Counted from the first letter of the stretch, positions 10,769 through 22,967 are shown. The stretch: 64,000 nucleotides of DNA from Cephalotrichum gorgonifer (GCA_900312665.1 ONZQ02000001.1:4496640-4560639), one strand, 5' to 3'. The notes: generated from the letters alone by a model not told the origin. Numbers and translations are program-made.

Positions 10769-11795
10769 GTTCTGCCGCCCCCGCTGCAGTTCTAAGCCCA
10801 GGAGTTCTCGGTTCTTTTTTCTTCTCTTTTACTCTTAATGACGTCTTCGCTTTGAAGCGTCGCCCCCCTTCCCCATTTTTGGGGTTTATTCTGAGGAGGA
10901 GGGGGGTCTTTTTATGAGGTTGTGGCTTTGGTAAACTCTGGGAGGGGCTTTCCCTCCTACCCGGAGTCCCAAAGGGGTGTTGATGATTGGAGATGATATC
11001 CCGCTTGTTTAGCGATGGGGGGACTAAGGGAGATATTCAATTTATAATTCTTCTTAATCTTGATGTGTCGCCGTAGGTCGTGCTAGCATTTGGGTTTCAG
11101 TATCTCAAGTTGGATGTGACGAATTATGTAACTGAACCACTCAACCTTCCAACTAATATTGGTGAAGTCCTAAGTAAACTCCTGTCTTAATGATTGGGCT
11201 CTGTGGTAATAATGGGCTGAATACTCTGCCGCAGTCCGCCACTCATGCGTGGGCGATTTGTTTGTCATGTGGGACTGGCTTGGGAGCTTTGCTTTTTTCG
11301 ATTGCAAATGACATCGATGTCAGCAGTGGCTACGACACAGAGTACCTAACTACCGACTACCTCCCCAATCAAAAATGTCTTTTGCGGCCCGCCATTTGTA
11401 CAAGTAGTCTCCGGCGCTAGACAGAACAACACTAGTCAGTCTCATTCAGGTAAAAGAAGGAATTACATTTTAAGTTGGTTTTGGCTAGAGTTCCTAGGTT
11501 GCTTGCTATTGTTAAAGCAACTAAAGTCAAATATGCACATATGCTCATAAAGTATGGTTTTCAGGTTGTTCCATGCGAACTTCATGTTCCCTCAGGTTTG
11601 TTCCCTTGTTCCGAACTACTTCAAATGCCGGCAAACTCTCCAAGGCTAGATTTGCTCGAGTTAAGGTCGTGGATACACACTGTTGGGATACAAGCACTAG
11701 TCGACATACCTGTAGCGGTATACATTTACCCCTAATATCTAGTTCGTATGCTCGTACATCCTCAACTGCCCTGAGTGTGGCTTGTCTCCACTTCA
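10769..11795. other. Convergent intergenic region
   Basis: Lies between the 3' ends of the GPI-protein gene (+) and the hydrolase gene (-). It starts with a pyrimidine-rich 3' untranslated region and becomes A/T-rich from about 11030, with stops in all frames. No gene is seen. Confidence 0.5.
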
Positions 11796-13313
11796 TCATA
11801 TCGAACAGTAGTTCGTAACAAGGCTGACCACACGGTCGCAGCTCTCGGGGTCGTCAAAGACCTGCGCATGATCGAGCTCCGGGAAAATGACAACTTCCAC
11901 ATCATCATCCCCCGGGCTACCGTCGTGCTGCTGCGGCCCCGCAATATATTGCGCGACCGCAGACGTGTTGACGATGAGGTCCCTGCCCGACAGACAAACC
12001 GCGCTCCTCCTCGCCGCCCGTCCGGCGCCGCCGCTCGCGAGCAGCTCCTCCTTCCATATGATGTTCTGGCGCCAGAAGAAATGACGGCCGAGGCAGTGCG
12101 CGACCCCGGGGTCCGAGCTAGCAAAGTACCACAGCTGCCACTCGTTCGCCCTCCTGGGGCCGCGGCGGGTGAAGTTATACGCCACGTCGGGCAGGTGCAG
12201 CATGAGCGACACGGGGTCGATGAGGATGACGGACGTGATCCTCGGCTCCATGGCCGGGCTCCGTAGCATGTGGGTGACCAGGACCGAGCCGTACGAGTGA
12301 GACGCGACAGCGAACCTATCCCAGCCGTGGTGGTCGACGATGGTGGCCACGGCGCGCAGGAACACCGGCTTGTCGAGAGGCGTCGCCGTGAGTCGGAACG
12401 ATATCGGGAGGATCTCGATGGCGATAACACCGATCCCGTCGCCGCCGCGCCTCCGGGCCGCGGCGATGTCGGCGAGGAAGCGGACGTACGTCCAGAGCCC
12501 AACGCCGATGCCGTGGAAGAAGACGACCGGCGCCTTCCCCCTCTCCTCAGGTCCGTGGGGCCGGTACCAGTAGCCGAGCTCCGGGGCGGGGGACCGCCTC
12601 CTCGTGATGAGCTGCTGCGGCCGCGGCGGGAAGGTCCGCCGGCTGCCGCTCCCGGATGGGGTGTAGTACTGGAAGCCGTGGTAGGCGAGGGCCAGGTGCG
12701 TGGCCTGGTCGACGAGGAAGATGACGGCGTACCAAGCCAGGCTCCGGTACGCGGTGTCGATGCCGTCGATGGTGAGGCGGAGGCACTTGGCCGGCCCGCG
12801 GCCGTCCCCGAGCTCCCGGCCCAGGACCCGCTCGACCTCGGCGACGTACTCGTCCAGCTCGGCGTTCACGGCGTCGGCGTCGGCGTCATCGTCCGCGGCG
12901 AGCGACGCCTCGTCCTGCTCGAAGAAGGCCCAGAGGATGAACTCGCGCACGTTACCCCGGCGGATGTCCTCCGGCTCGGCGCCGAAGAACCAGCCCCGCA
13001 GATACGTCTCCGGGGACGGGAGGCTGCGCAGACACTGGTCGACCAGCGCCCGCCTCTCCTCGGTGGACAGCGGCGTGGGATGCACGGCCTTCCGGCCCAG
13101 GCGGGCCTGGAAGGGGCGCCAGAGGAAGGCGTAGAATAGGCCCTCGGCGACGAGTAGCGCGAAGAGGGCCCGGGTGATGACGAGGTACTTGGCGTACCCG
13201 CCGAAGCTGAGGTAGAGAATGGTTAGTGCGGCGGCGTAGAGCAGCGGTGTGTAGCGGAAGAAGACGATGCACAGGTGGATGAAGATCCACTCCGGAAAGG
13301 AGGTACCCAACAT
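11796..13313 (-). CDS. Membrane-anchored alpha/beta hydrolase
   Basis: Single exon, 505 residues. The start is the first ATG (13313-13311); the open frame continues upstream only to non-ATG codons. The N-terminus has two hydrophobic segments (WIFIHLCIVFFRYTPLLYAA and FALLVAEGLFYAFLW), so the enzyme is probably anchored in an internal membrane. The C-terminal half is an alpha/beta hydrolase: oxyanion motif FFHGIGVGLWTYV, nucleophile Ser340 in ASHSYGS (the usual GxSxG reads S-H-S-Y-G), probable acid Asp445 (LSGRDLIVN) and His482 (ELDHAQVF). All three triad positions are present, so it should be active, likely on an ester or lipid. Substrate and pathway are not apparent. A stretch of Asp/Ala repeats (DDDADADAVNAELDEY) lies between the membrane part and the catalytic part. 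Confidence 0.85.
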   Translation of the reverse strand: MLGTSFPEWIFIHLCIVFFRYTPLLYAAALTILYLSFGGYAKYLVITRALFALLVAEGLFYAFLWRPFQARLGRKAVHPTPLSTEERRALVDQCLRSLPSPETYLRGWFFGAEPEDIRRGNVREFILWAFFEQDEASLAADDDADADAVNAELDEYVAEVERVLGRELGDGRGPAKCLRLTIDGIDTAYRSLAWYAVIFLVDQATHLALAYHGFQYYTPSGSGSRRTFPPRPQQLITRRRSPAPELGYWYRPHGPEERGKAPVVFFHGIGVGLWTYVRFLADIAAARRRGGDGIGVIAIEILPISFRLTATPLDKPVFLRAVATIVDHHGWDRFAVASHSYGSVLVTHMLRSPAMEPRITSVILIDPVSLMLHLPDVAYNFTRRGPRRANEWQLWYFASSDPGVAHCLGRHFFWRQNIIWKEELLASGGAGRAARRSAVCLSGRDLIVNTSAVAQYIAGPQQHDGSPGDDDVEVVIFPELDHAQVFDDPESCDRVVSLVTNYCSI

Positions 13314-14636
13314 CGGGTTGACAGCAAGAATCTGTCTCTCGAGAAAAGCATGGGACCTGTTGGTCAAATTAAAAGTATAATACGAGTGGTGATGCTAGCT
13401 AGGTACAGTACCAGCAGGATGGATATAATACGAGTGGGTTGCCATGTAGTGCATTGTGGTGACGGCCTGGGTCTCATGTTGGCAGAGACTGGATTGGGAG
13501 CGAGTGAGTCGCGTCCATGCGGTGTTGAGTACTCGTGTTTGACGTCGTAAGCCTGCCACGAGTACAAGAGTGGGGTGAAATGGGGGGAAAGTGGGGGGGA
13601 GGGCCCGCCTTCCATTGTTGCCTCCACATCCTTCCGTCCTTCCTTCCTTGCGTTCACAGTAACGGGGTCATCAGCTTTTCTGCCTAGAACTCCATGCACT
13701 TGTAGTTATCTGTACTCGAACGAATGTAAATCCACGGTACTCAAAATTCTGAGTGGGTGGCTTGGTGAGAATTGGAAAATAAAAACATTTCCTACATTCA
13801 TTTACTTGCCATTTCTAATACCAGAGTTCAGGTCCACGGCAAGTTCGTACCTAGTTTAAGCTACTATTTGGTCTGCCGCTACCTAAACCTAAAGGGTGCA
13901 TATAAATAAATACAAATTTAGAAATACCGCCTATAAGATCAAGCTCGATATACATGTATTTGCCCTCGTTTTCAACCAATGTCCCCAGCCTCCTCCTAGG
14001 CCCCTATTCTCGGTTTCTACACCCAGGAGACTTGTCACATCTCCCCACCGCCCAGGGAGACAGCACCAAGGGAGATAGCACCTTCTAGGCTGGGAGCTAT
14101 ATCGGCTGCGGCTGCGACGATGTGGGGGGGAAGGAAGGCCACGAAAATGCGCGTGGACGTTTCTCTGGTGCCAAATTAGGTTGTGATGTTCATGCAAACA
14201 CTACTGGAGGGATTCAGACGATAGGTACGTGTATATATGGCTGCTTTGCCAGTGAAGTCCTGAAACCAAGTCCGCTCTTCGTCCTGCCGTCCGAGCTATA
14301 TCCTCCTCAATATATAAACAAGTGTGGTCGATTTGGAAGGTACCAGAACACGGATAGCAGCACCGACTATATATGTGTGTGCATATACACACACACATAT
14401 ATATATTAGTGCAGACACAAAACAGGCCGTAAACACTATTACCGCCGCCAAGTTCAAAACCCGTAGCACTCACCCTTAACTCCAACTCCTCTACCCATCA
14501 TAAAAGTTCTAGACGGGGACAGAACACATCCCAATGCACCCCTCTGGTCCCCCTTTTACATCAGTCTCCAAGCACTCTAAACCGCACAAAGGCTTTTCCT
14601 TACCAGAAAACAGGATGCCGTGGGCGAAGAATAATC
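13314..14636. other. Intergenic region with AT/GT microsatellite
   Basis: No gene is seen. It probably contains the hydrolase promoter at its left end. A TA/TG/CA tract (about 14368-14407) forms an imperfect inverted repeat around CATATA. Near-copies of the TACGAGTA motif occur at 13378 and 13424 (as TACGAGTG). Confidence 0.45.
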
Positions 14637-14771
14637 CTAGCCGCACTGGCCCCCCTCGCAGGGGCCGCAGAGTTTCGCGCCGGCGGGGACTAGGTTGGGG
14701 CACCCGTGGGTGGAGTGGTGGTCGCAGTACTTGTTGGCCATTGAGTCTGCCGGTCTTGGGTGTTCCTCCAT
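14637..14771 (-). CDS. Possible 44-residue Cys/His-rich micropeptide
   Basis: On the minus strand an ATG at 14771-14769 opens a 44-codon frame ending in TAG. The C-terminal half is MANKYCDHHSTHGCPNLV followed by PAGAKLCGPCEGGQCG, with five Cys and three His in 29 residues, including a CxxC pair, so it could bind zinc. A second in-frame ATG (residue 11) begins exactly at MANKYC. From memory, similar tiny YCDxHSTHxCPN-type peptides occur in other Sordariomycetes, but I cannot confirm that here. An exact CRE octamer lies about 95 bp upstream. Codon use is moderately GC3-rich, unlike the surrounding intergenic DNA. No function is known; it could also be a chance frame or part of a spliced gene. 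Confidence 0.5.
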   Translation of the reverse strand: MEEHPRPADSMANKYCDHHSTHGCPNLVPAGAKLCGPCEGGQCG

Positions 14772-14865
14772 GACTTGCTCTGTGTATGGACGCAGACTCT
14801 CGACGGAAGCAGGTGGCTCCAAGATGAACAATGGGATGATTTGGGGAGATGTGGAGATGGCGATG

Positions 14866-14873
14866 TGACGTCA
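14866..14873. promoter_or_regulatory. CRE octamer TGACGTCA upstream of the micropeptide
   Basis: Exact TGACGTCA located 95 bp upstream of the micropeptide ATG on the minus strand. It is the bZIP CREB/ATF consensus. Its position supports, but does not prove, that the small frame is transcribed. Confidence 0.35.
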
Positions 14874-17800
14874 GGTTGCGTAAAGTGTTGGGAGCTCGCC
14901 TTCACGGTGATCTCTCAGAAGTGTACGGATCTTTCAAATCAAAGGACCCAGAAGGGTCGGGAGAAGGGGGCAGGCCCTCAAGGAAGGGGTAGTGGGCCCT
15001 TATTTATATCAACCACCTCGAGCAGGCCCTTGTCAGTACTCCTCCCTCTCCTCTGATAGGGAGATCCACCAGGTCCGTTCTGATTCACCGGACATCCATG
15101 ACAAAAGGACCAAGCCATTGGGTTACCCCCCCCCCCCCCCTTTTTCCCCTCTGACTCAATAATGGCTTATCCATTCGGGAGAGACCCGGAGTTTGGTTGT
15201 TTCCATGGGATGAAAAGGGGGGGTTAGCATGAAGCTGTGCAAAAATGAAATAAGGGGATGTGAGGAGAACGTGTCGACGTGGGGAGCACGACGGCGGCAG
15301 GGGGACCCATTCTCCCGGTACCGGTCTCACCCGAATCCCTGATTCGTCCTTCGACTCCCATTCCATAGGACATGGCTTATGACTTGCAGCGAGCAGGGTT
15401 CCGTTGCCCCGCTAATGTATGTCATGGTCTGATAGACACCCTATCCTGTACGAGGACAAGTATGGTAGGCCCTGCCGTGCCTACTTGTACCTTCCGGAGG
15501 AGGGATGCGCTCGTCCGAGGGTAACAATGTCAAGTCAAAAATGCAATGGGTTGATCGTTAACAGGTCGTTGCCTGTTTGGGCCGGGCGGACTAGGGGTTG
15601 GAGAAAAAAAAGCCAAGGTGGTATTGGAAGGGGGTCATGGAAGTATATCTCCAAGGGTATGAGTGGCAGGGCCGCCACCCGCCGTCTTTAGCGCTCGGGG
15701 AACGGGGCCAGGCGGGCGGGAGGGTCTAGGTCCGCACTAGGCTCGCTTGGCTATGTGTTACCCCTGTATCTTGCTGATCAATATTAGGGGCAGAGATTTC
15801 TTAGATCCAATATACATGGTCTTATTGGCTCTAAGGGCGGCCCGCAAGGGGGCCGGCGGAGAGGGGGACAGGAACCTGGGGAGTGGGGGAAGACGGGAAA
15901 GGGGGGGAGACAAAAACAAGCTCTGAGAATTCTCGCAAGGAAGCTTCCGCTAATGAAGGAGGAAGGAGCCGCAGATCTTCTGTCATGGCCGGTGTGGTGG
16001 TGTAAGGACCCAGCTACTTGTAATGGGATGTATGTCAACCCACTTCCTCCCGGCCCACGTCTACTTGTCCGCAGGAAAGAGAAGGAGAAAAGAAAAAGAG
16101 ATGAGTTTTTCCCTTTTCAAATAGGAGATGTGCTATTGGCGCCGGGGAGAACGGATATCCGACGCACTTGTACGAGGAAGGATAATGCAGCCCACCACCG
16201 GATGTTCTTGTTGTCCTTTCCGGGCGGGGCCTCTCCCTCCTGCTTCCCCGAATGCATGGATATGCCGCTCCTTCCCTCTCCCTATGTTTCCACCGGGGAC
16301 CAGGGATGGAAGATAAAAGGAGGGGGAGGGGGTTTCTGATGAGAAGACCCTGCTTATCGGTAGGTCTTGCCAATCTCGCTGGTTGAGATGTGGTCTGGGC
16401 CTCCATGCGAGCCAGCTACCGGCTACTGACCACAAGTACGGGACGGGACGCACGCGACATATGGAGCACAAAGCACACGTACTCTGCATACTCCTACTCG
16501 TGAGCAAGGGGTATCTGCCGACCACAACCCCTGCTTCGTAGGCCTAGGCAGTGGCAGCACGGGAATAGGCGAGGGGGGCGGTCTCTCGGCGCCCGGATGT
16601 CTACGAGTATCTCCACATATCATCAAAGCCTCTTGATGCCCTCCCATGGTTAGAGCTACTAATAGTAATACGAATGGATAGGGTTGAATGGTGGTAATGA
16701 CTGGGGTTGGTCTTGGCACAGGGTACCTCGGACGTCGTACGAATTTTCAACGAATCTTACTCGCCTAAGCATCATTGGTCGCCGCCGCATTCATGCTAAC
16801 GAGGAGGACGGATGGGAGAGCAAAACTATGCGCGGTGGTGCAAGGAGACCGCGGCAACGAGACACAGACATGGGCAAAGACACGGGCGAGGAAGCACCTC
16901 TTTACAAGGTTGTAATAATGCAGCTACCACATTAGCCGGCTGTAGAAAATTGGAAAGAGGAGCGAGGTGGGCGCCATTAACATTCATACGTACTAAGTAC
17001 ACACATTACGAGTACGAGGACGGAGTACGTACAAGGAGGTCGGAGATCCGGGAGACGTCATCTCCGTGGTGCTCCAGGGGAAGATGGAAACGTGCGGGCG
17101 GCTTGACCATAATACTAATAATATAAAGAAGGGTGAGCAGGAACAACCCTGAACCAGGTAGAGCCAGGGTGGCCAATAATACAAAGTCTCACACCGGTAA
17201 TTCATAATAGTCAGGGACTGGGGACCGAGCAGGCAAGAGTGGTAAGAGCGCGGGATGCAAGGCCGTGGAAGGCGCAACGTGGGGCACGGGCGCGGGCGCG
17301 GGCGCGGGTGTGGACGTCGCGTGGGAGGGATGGGCGGGGCGTGGGCGTCGCGTGGGAGGAAGGCGCCAAGGCCTGCTCATGGAAGAACTTGTCCAAGTAC
17401 TCGTACACTATTCCTGTACAGAGTACAGAGTAGATTCTGAGCCAATCCCAATGTGCGCAAGTACGGATACTCGCCATGTAGCCTGCCTAGCCTAGGTTCT
17501 CTCATCTTTCAATGTGCGAGACCTGTTCTCATCCTCGTGGTACGGTTGTGTTGACTTACAAATGGAACACTTATCGAGCGTGGGTGTGCTCTTCACGCGT
17601 ACGAGTACGGATTACAGGTGTGAGGTGTGAGGTGTGATGTATAATAATAGTCAGTGTCCGCAGGCGACTCTCAAAAAGTAGTACGGCGCGACTCTTCCTA
17701 TCCGTACTTGTGCTGACTTGTGTATCCGAGCCAGTCTGGCTAGCTGGAGTTGTGGTGCGGCGGTGTTGCGGCAGCACTGCCACGGATGGACGGGGCGATG

Positions 17801-18649
17801 CAGGGTCTGGGCTGGACCTAAGGTACGTGCCGTCTTTCGGAGTGATGCAAGTAAAATCCACTAGAGATAGAAGTACACCCATCTCTTGGAGGTAGGAAGG
17901 GGACCGGTGGTAGGCATACTTATTTGTAAACTCCAGTACTACTGACTGGTATTACCCAGCATGGACAATAACAGCACACTCACTGCAGGCAAGCAGTCTG
18001 GCCTTGGAAAACCCCTCCATCTCGGGCTCCAGACAGAGGAAGCTATATAAGCACCTGTTTGGCGAGTAAAAGGCGCCTTGGAGCCGATGCAGGGGCGGAG
18101 GTGGGGACGGGGACGATGGCGTGTTGGGAATATGCTGTTCGGGATGGGAAGGAGTGATGCTTTGGGGCTATTTGATGGACGAACTGTTCTTTTTGATGTT
18201 TTGTTTATGCCCGTCTCGTTATACGGATTCTTAGTGCTCTACTCACTCCTAGGACGGTAATCTATTCCGGGTATTACGAGTATTGACCGTCTCCATACAT
18301 ACGTACGTCGTATTTAGCACGTGTTTCTAGATTTTAGAACTATCACAGAAGGAGCGATCGGTTACTCTTACTCATACTCAGACGACGGGCTCGTGCCTTC
18401 CTTTACCGTTGTTTTCTCCCTTCCCGAGCTCTCGGTAACCTGGTTTAGCCCACCGGCCATTTCGCAATTAATTCCATTCCAATTCCATCTATTTAACTAA
18501 CCACTTTTAAACTCTCGGTCACTCAAAGTCTATTTTCAACTTTGTGGATACAACTTCCAACTTCCAATCCCCAGCTTCTCGCTCTCGTCCTCGTCCTCAT
18601 GTTCATGCACATGGCCGCTTTAGTTTACCGCCCACTAAGAACAAGAACC

Positions 18650-18673
18650 CCGCCCCGCCCCGCCCCGCCCCGC
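18650..18673. repeat. CGCCC pentamer microsatellite
   Basis: About four to five tandem CGCCC units in the gene-poor region upstream of the RBR ligase gene. It is a simple repeat with no evident function. Confidence 0.6.
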
Positions 18674-19696
18674 CGCCCCTTCCAGCCTTGAGCTAGCTCT
18701 GCGGCTGGCTGCGGCCAGCCTACCACCCTACTTAGGTAGAGACGACAGTGACTAGCGACGAGTGACGTGACCGAGGAGTGTCCACGTTCACGCTCCCGTT
18801 CCTGTACCCGTTCCGACTTCCGAGCGCCAAGGTGGCGGTGCCCAGCCCCAGCTCAAGCCCAGGCCCAGGTGGTGTCCGCCTCAGGCTGTATCGAGACTCT
18901 GCTCCAGTACTATTATTAGCTCCTCCTATCTCAGCATGACCCAGGGCACTAGCGCGGTGCGAGTGTGCCTATCTGGCCTGCCAAGCTCGCCTACAGGCGT
19001 AGACAGACACGAACATGAACAGTCACAGGGGGAAGTAGAAGTATATTGGCCAACCCCCGCTGCCTGCTGCTCCTCCCATCGTTTCGTTAGTACCGATAGG
19101 CCCAGATGTTGTCGCCTAGCTCCTGTGGTGGAGGACAGATGACCTATCGATGCCAGGTGTGCCACAAGGCACACTGGACACCTCTCATAAGCTCGGCTGA
19201 ACTTCTAGAGTTCTGGAGCCGGGGGGGGGAAGGGATGTCGTCTAAGCTGAATGGATATAAGCGTTAAAGCCCTTAACTCGAGGCTCCGGGCATGCCCCCT
19301 ACTACACTCACACTGATCTGGTTTCCGTCTTTGTTTGTTCATTCCCGTGTCTTGTATTACTGGCAAATCCTCAAGGATTGGAGACACCGAGTCCCTCTCT
19401 CTTTGAATTACGCCCATCGAAGCCGCCCAGTTTGGTTTGGGCCATTCCTGAGGATGCACGAGTGCATCTCTCCACCAAGTCGACCGCAACCCATTGCACC
19501 GTAAGCGTAAGCGATCACTATCACGAAGCAGCGAATAAAGGAAAGGGACACGGGAGGAAGAGAGAACCGAAATTGGCCGAGGCAGAGTCAAGGGGAAAGG
19601 AATAAACACCGCCCGCCAAAGCTGGAAACGAAACGAAACGAATCACGAACTATCGCCTTGGCGCGTCGGCCTTAGCATCCACAGCTCCCTTTCGCC

Positions 19697-22600
19697 ATGA
19701 CCGCCATAAGTACCCCAGCCGTTGCTGCCCTACCTAGAAGCGGATGGGACGAATGGGAATTTCACGTCGACACCCCTGAGAACTCCGAAACCTCGCTTAG
19801 GACAAGAGACCCTGTCCCCAAGGTGGCCGGAACCTCCCCCGAATCCTCTCTGGCCCCGCCGCCACGACTAATCCCCCTCGAGTCGGGGACACCGGAGGGA
19901 TCTGGACGGGAGCAGGAGCCCGCTACCGAGAATATCCCTCAGCAAGATAATTCGCCTGGGGAGAACGCGGCACCTGGAGAGGTAGACGTATCCAATAGGG
20001 GAAAAGAACCTGCCGAGCCAATCGAGAATTCTGACAGCGCAAGTGCGTCTAGCAAGGGAAAGGAGCCTGCTGAACCGCTCGAGAGTGGTTCCGGCAAGTC
20101 AGATCTATCCGACAAAGGGGGAGAACCCGCTGAGTCACTCGAGAACGATCCCAATAGGGCAGATGTATCCGAGAAGGCGAAAGGACCTGCCGACCCGCCC
20201 GGGGACGACCTCGACGACAGGAGGGAAGACGACGCCCAGTGGATGAGGTACCCGTCTCCGCCAGCCTTGAGGTCCGGCACCGACGACCTACCCGAGACTG
20301 TCCTCGACATCGTAAGAAGTTCGGTGGCGATTGTGGAAGCGAGAGTCGAAGCAGCCGAGAGACAACGGCTGGACGAGGAGAAGAGGCAGCGCGCCGCGGG
20401 CGAGGAAGCCGAAGCCGGAGAGGGGAGCTCCAAGGGAAAGGGCAAGGAGAAGGAGATAGACTACTTCCCGATCATAATCCCAGAGGCTCCAGAACCTCCA
20501 GAGGTTCCAGAGGTCCAAGAGGCAAGGTATAGGAGGCGAAGGGAGGAGATGCTGGCGAACCAGCAGGTCTCGTCGTGGTCACACAAAAGCAAACCGAGCA
20601 CCGGAAGCACAACTAGCAAAGATGGGGAGAAGACCCACAAGCGCCACAAGTACAACATATCCCGCCTCTTCAACCGCCTCGGCGGGGGAGACAAGGGGGA
20701 GTCTAGCTCCGGTATGAGTGCCCTCCAGATGGGTATTGCGGGCTCGAGCACCGTGGCTGCGGGTGCCCTCCTAGACAGGGACGCTCTATTGAAACAACTG
20801 GGAGCCGGTTCCGTGAGGAATGCTCCCCGGAAGAGCGCCGACAGGTCGAGCGCTGGGTCGGCCGACGCTCTCCTGAGCCGGGATTTCCTGGGCAGGGATG
20901 CGCGGCTTAAGCAGCTTGGGGCCGTCGCCGCTCTCCTCCAGAGAAACAACGAACAGCCTGCCTTCCGCCCTTCGGTCGTGGGAAGCGTGAGGAGGCAGCG
21001 GACGAAGGGGAGTGTGAAGAAGAATGTGGTGGCTCCGAAGAGAGTCGAGGAAGGAAATGAGGACGAGGGCCAAAACCAGGTCAAGATTGAGAACCCGAGT
21101 GAGCCAGTGACCGAGCCTGAACAGACGGCGGCGCAGAGCGATGACGATTCCTCAACGGAGCATGAGTAAGTTTATATCCGGTCCCTCCCCCGTGCCTTTG
21201 AAAACCACCCCCTCTCTCCCACCCGTGACGAGGACGATACTAACTCAACTCGCGTACCGCAGAGAATGCGTCTCCTGCCTCGACGAGTTCCTCCCCGAGA
21301 CAATGGTCAAGGTACCATGCCACTACTACTGCCGCGACTGCTTCACGCGGCTCGTCGCCAACGCCCTCCAGAACGAGCAGCAGTGGCCCCCGAAGTGCTG
21401 CCTCAACGAGATCCCCTTCCGCACCATCTACGCCTGCATCGAGACGGACCTCCGCAACACGTTCCAGTCGCGCGCGCGGGAGTGGTCCACGCCCATCGGC
21501 GACCGCGTCTACTGCCACGAGCCCGACTGCAGCGTCTGGCTGAGCCCGGACCTCATCGACGCCGCGCGCCGCGTCGCCACCTGCGCGCGGAACCACGCCA
21601 CGTGCGCCATCTGCCGTGGCGCCGCCCACGACGGGTCCGACTGCCCCGACGACCCCGACCTGAACCGCACCAACGAGCTCGCCGAGGCCGAGGGCTGGAA
21701 GCGCTGCGCGAGGTGCAGGGCCCTGGTGGAGCACGGCGAGGCGTGCCAGCACATGACGTGTCGGTGTGGCTACGAGTTCTGTTACGTCTGCGTGCGCCAG
21801 TGGCGCACGTGCAGCTGCACCATGGCGCAGCTCGCGGCCGTCAAGGCGGAGGCCGTGCGGAGGCGGACGGAGAGGGTCGCGAGGGAGGCGGCGGAGGAGA
21901 CGGAGCTTCAGGAGGCGCTGAGGCGCATCGAGAACCTCGAGATCCAGGAGGCGCTGGCGGCCGTCGAGAGGAGCCTGGAGGTCGAGAGGAGGGACGCCCT
22001 GAGGAGGCGTGGGGAGATAGCCGCCCGGTTCGGGGACGAGGAGGCGCGCCGCACGGGGGTCGCCGAGAGGTTCCTCGCGTACCGCCGGGCGATGGCGGAC
22101 CTGAACGACCGCCAGCGGGAGGCCATGGCGCGCGACGCGGGCGAGGAGGCCGCGGAGCTGGGGCGCGAGAGGGCGGCGGGGCTGGAGCGGGAGCGCGAGG
22201 CCGAGCGGGCCGAGCTCGCGGAGCTCGAGGCGCGGGTCGCGTCGCGCATCGAGGGGCTGAAGGCCGAGTTCGCGGCCGAGTTCGCGGAGCGGATGGAGAT
22301 CGAGCGCGCGGCGGCGGAGGAGTACTTTTCGCGGCTGAGGGTGTACTGGTCCGGCATGAAGAACGAGGAGGCGGAGATCAACAGGGCCATCTCGCAGTTC
22401 CGCGCGGGGCTCGACGCACAGCGCGCGGCGTGGACGACGTGGCGGGACCGGGAGGTCGAGAGTGCGGAGTTTGCGGCGGCGGAGGAGCGGGGCATCAGGG
22501 AGGAGGTGCTGGCGGTGCGGAGGGGGCGCGCCGCGGAGGCGTATAGGGAGAGGGAGGTGGAGGCGGGGAGGAAGAGGAGGGCGGGGCCAAGGTGGCTTGA

Positions 22601-22967
22601 GGCTGTCGTGGAGGAGAGGGAGAGGCTTCTGAGGGAGAGGGAGGGGGAGGAGATGGGTAACGGGCTCTCGTTCGCGGTGTATGACCCCGTCGAGGTCGCG
22701 ATCGTGAGGGAGATGCTGGACAATGGTGAGGAGATCGAGGTTGTATGGGGAGGACGGGAGGGAGAGGGGGAAGTAGAGGAGAATGGGGAGGAGAACGGAG
22801 AGGTAAACGGGGAGGAGAACGGAGAGGGGAACGGAGAGGGATCTGCCGAGGGCGCTAGGCGCAGTGAGGCGACGCTTCGGGTGCCTGGATCGTGGGAAGG
22901 GGAGGCGGGATCGGGGCCGCCGTCGGTGAGATCGTCGCGGGCCTCGCTTCCTGGTCAAGCGGTCTAG
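19697..22967 (+). CDS. RBR-type (RING-IBR-RING) E3 ubiquitin ligase
   Basis: Exons 19697-21165 and 21263-22967 are joined across a 97-bp intron (GTAAGT, TACTAAC at 21238, acceptor CAG), giving 1057 residues. RBR ligases take ubiquitin from an E2 onto a RING2 cysteine before passing it to a substrate. RING1 begins at Cys492 (CVSCLDEF, then CHYYCRDCF), the IBR follows (YCHEPDCSVW to CAICRGAAH), and RING2 is CARCRALVEHGEACQHMTC with Cys651 in the position of the catalytic cysteine. Before it lie about 490 disordered residues with four degenerate repeats (G-K-E-P-A-E-P-type) near residues 100-170. After it is a long charged helical region (about 685-960, Arg/Glu/Ala-rich, likely coiled coil) and an EENGE-rich tail. 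The intron falls just before RING1. ATG 19697 is the first in frame. Substrate and partners are unknown. Confidence 0.88.

Larger units (their letters stand above)
14772..19696. other. 4.9-kb gene-poor intergenic region
   Basis: No protein gene is supported; open frames are short, lack GC3 bias and have no recognisable domain. It holds a long C run (about 15127-15141), a GC-rich hexamer tract (about 17285-17310), a CGCCC pentamer repeat (about 18650-18673), and octamers TACGAGTA/TACTCGTA at 16602, 17007, 17398, 17600 and 18275. A purine-rich segment (about 19535-19605) precedes the RBR gene. Non-coding transcripts cannot be excluded. Confidence 0.45.

Noticed and set aside
12270..13139. 289-codon plus-strand frame over the hydrolase gene
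   Set aside because: Antisense of a high-GC exon with an intact catalytic triad on the other strand.
21240..22958. 572-codon minus-strand frame rich in Arg, Pro and Leu
   Set aside because: Shadow of the GC-rich RBR ligase exon. Its composition is what antisense of Glu/Ala/Arg-coding DNA gives, and the plus strand carries clear RING motifs.
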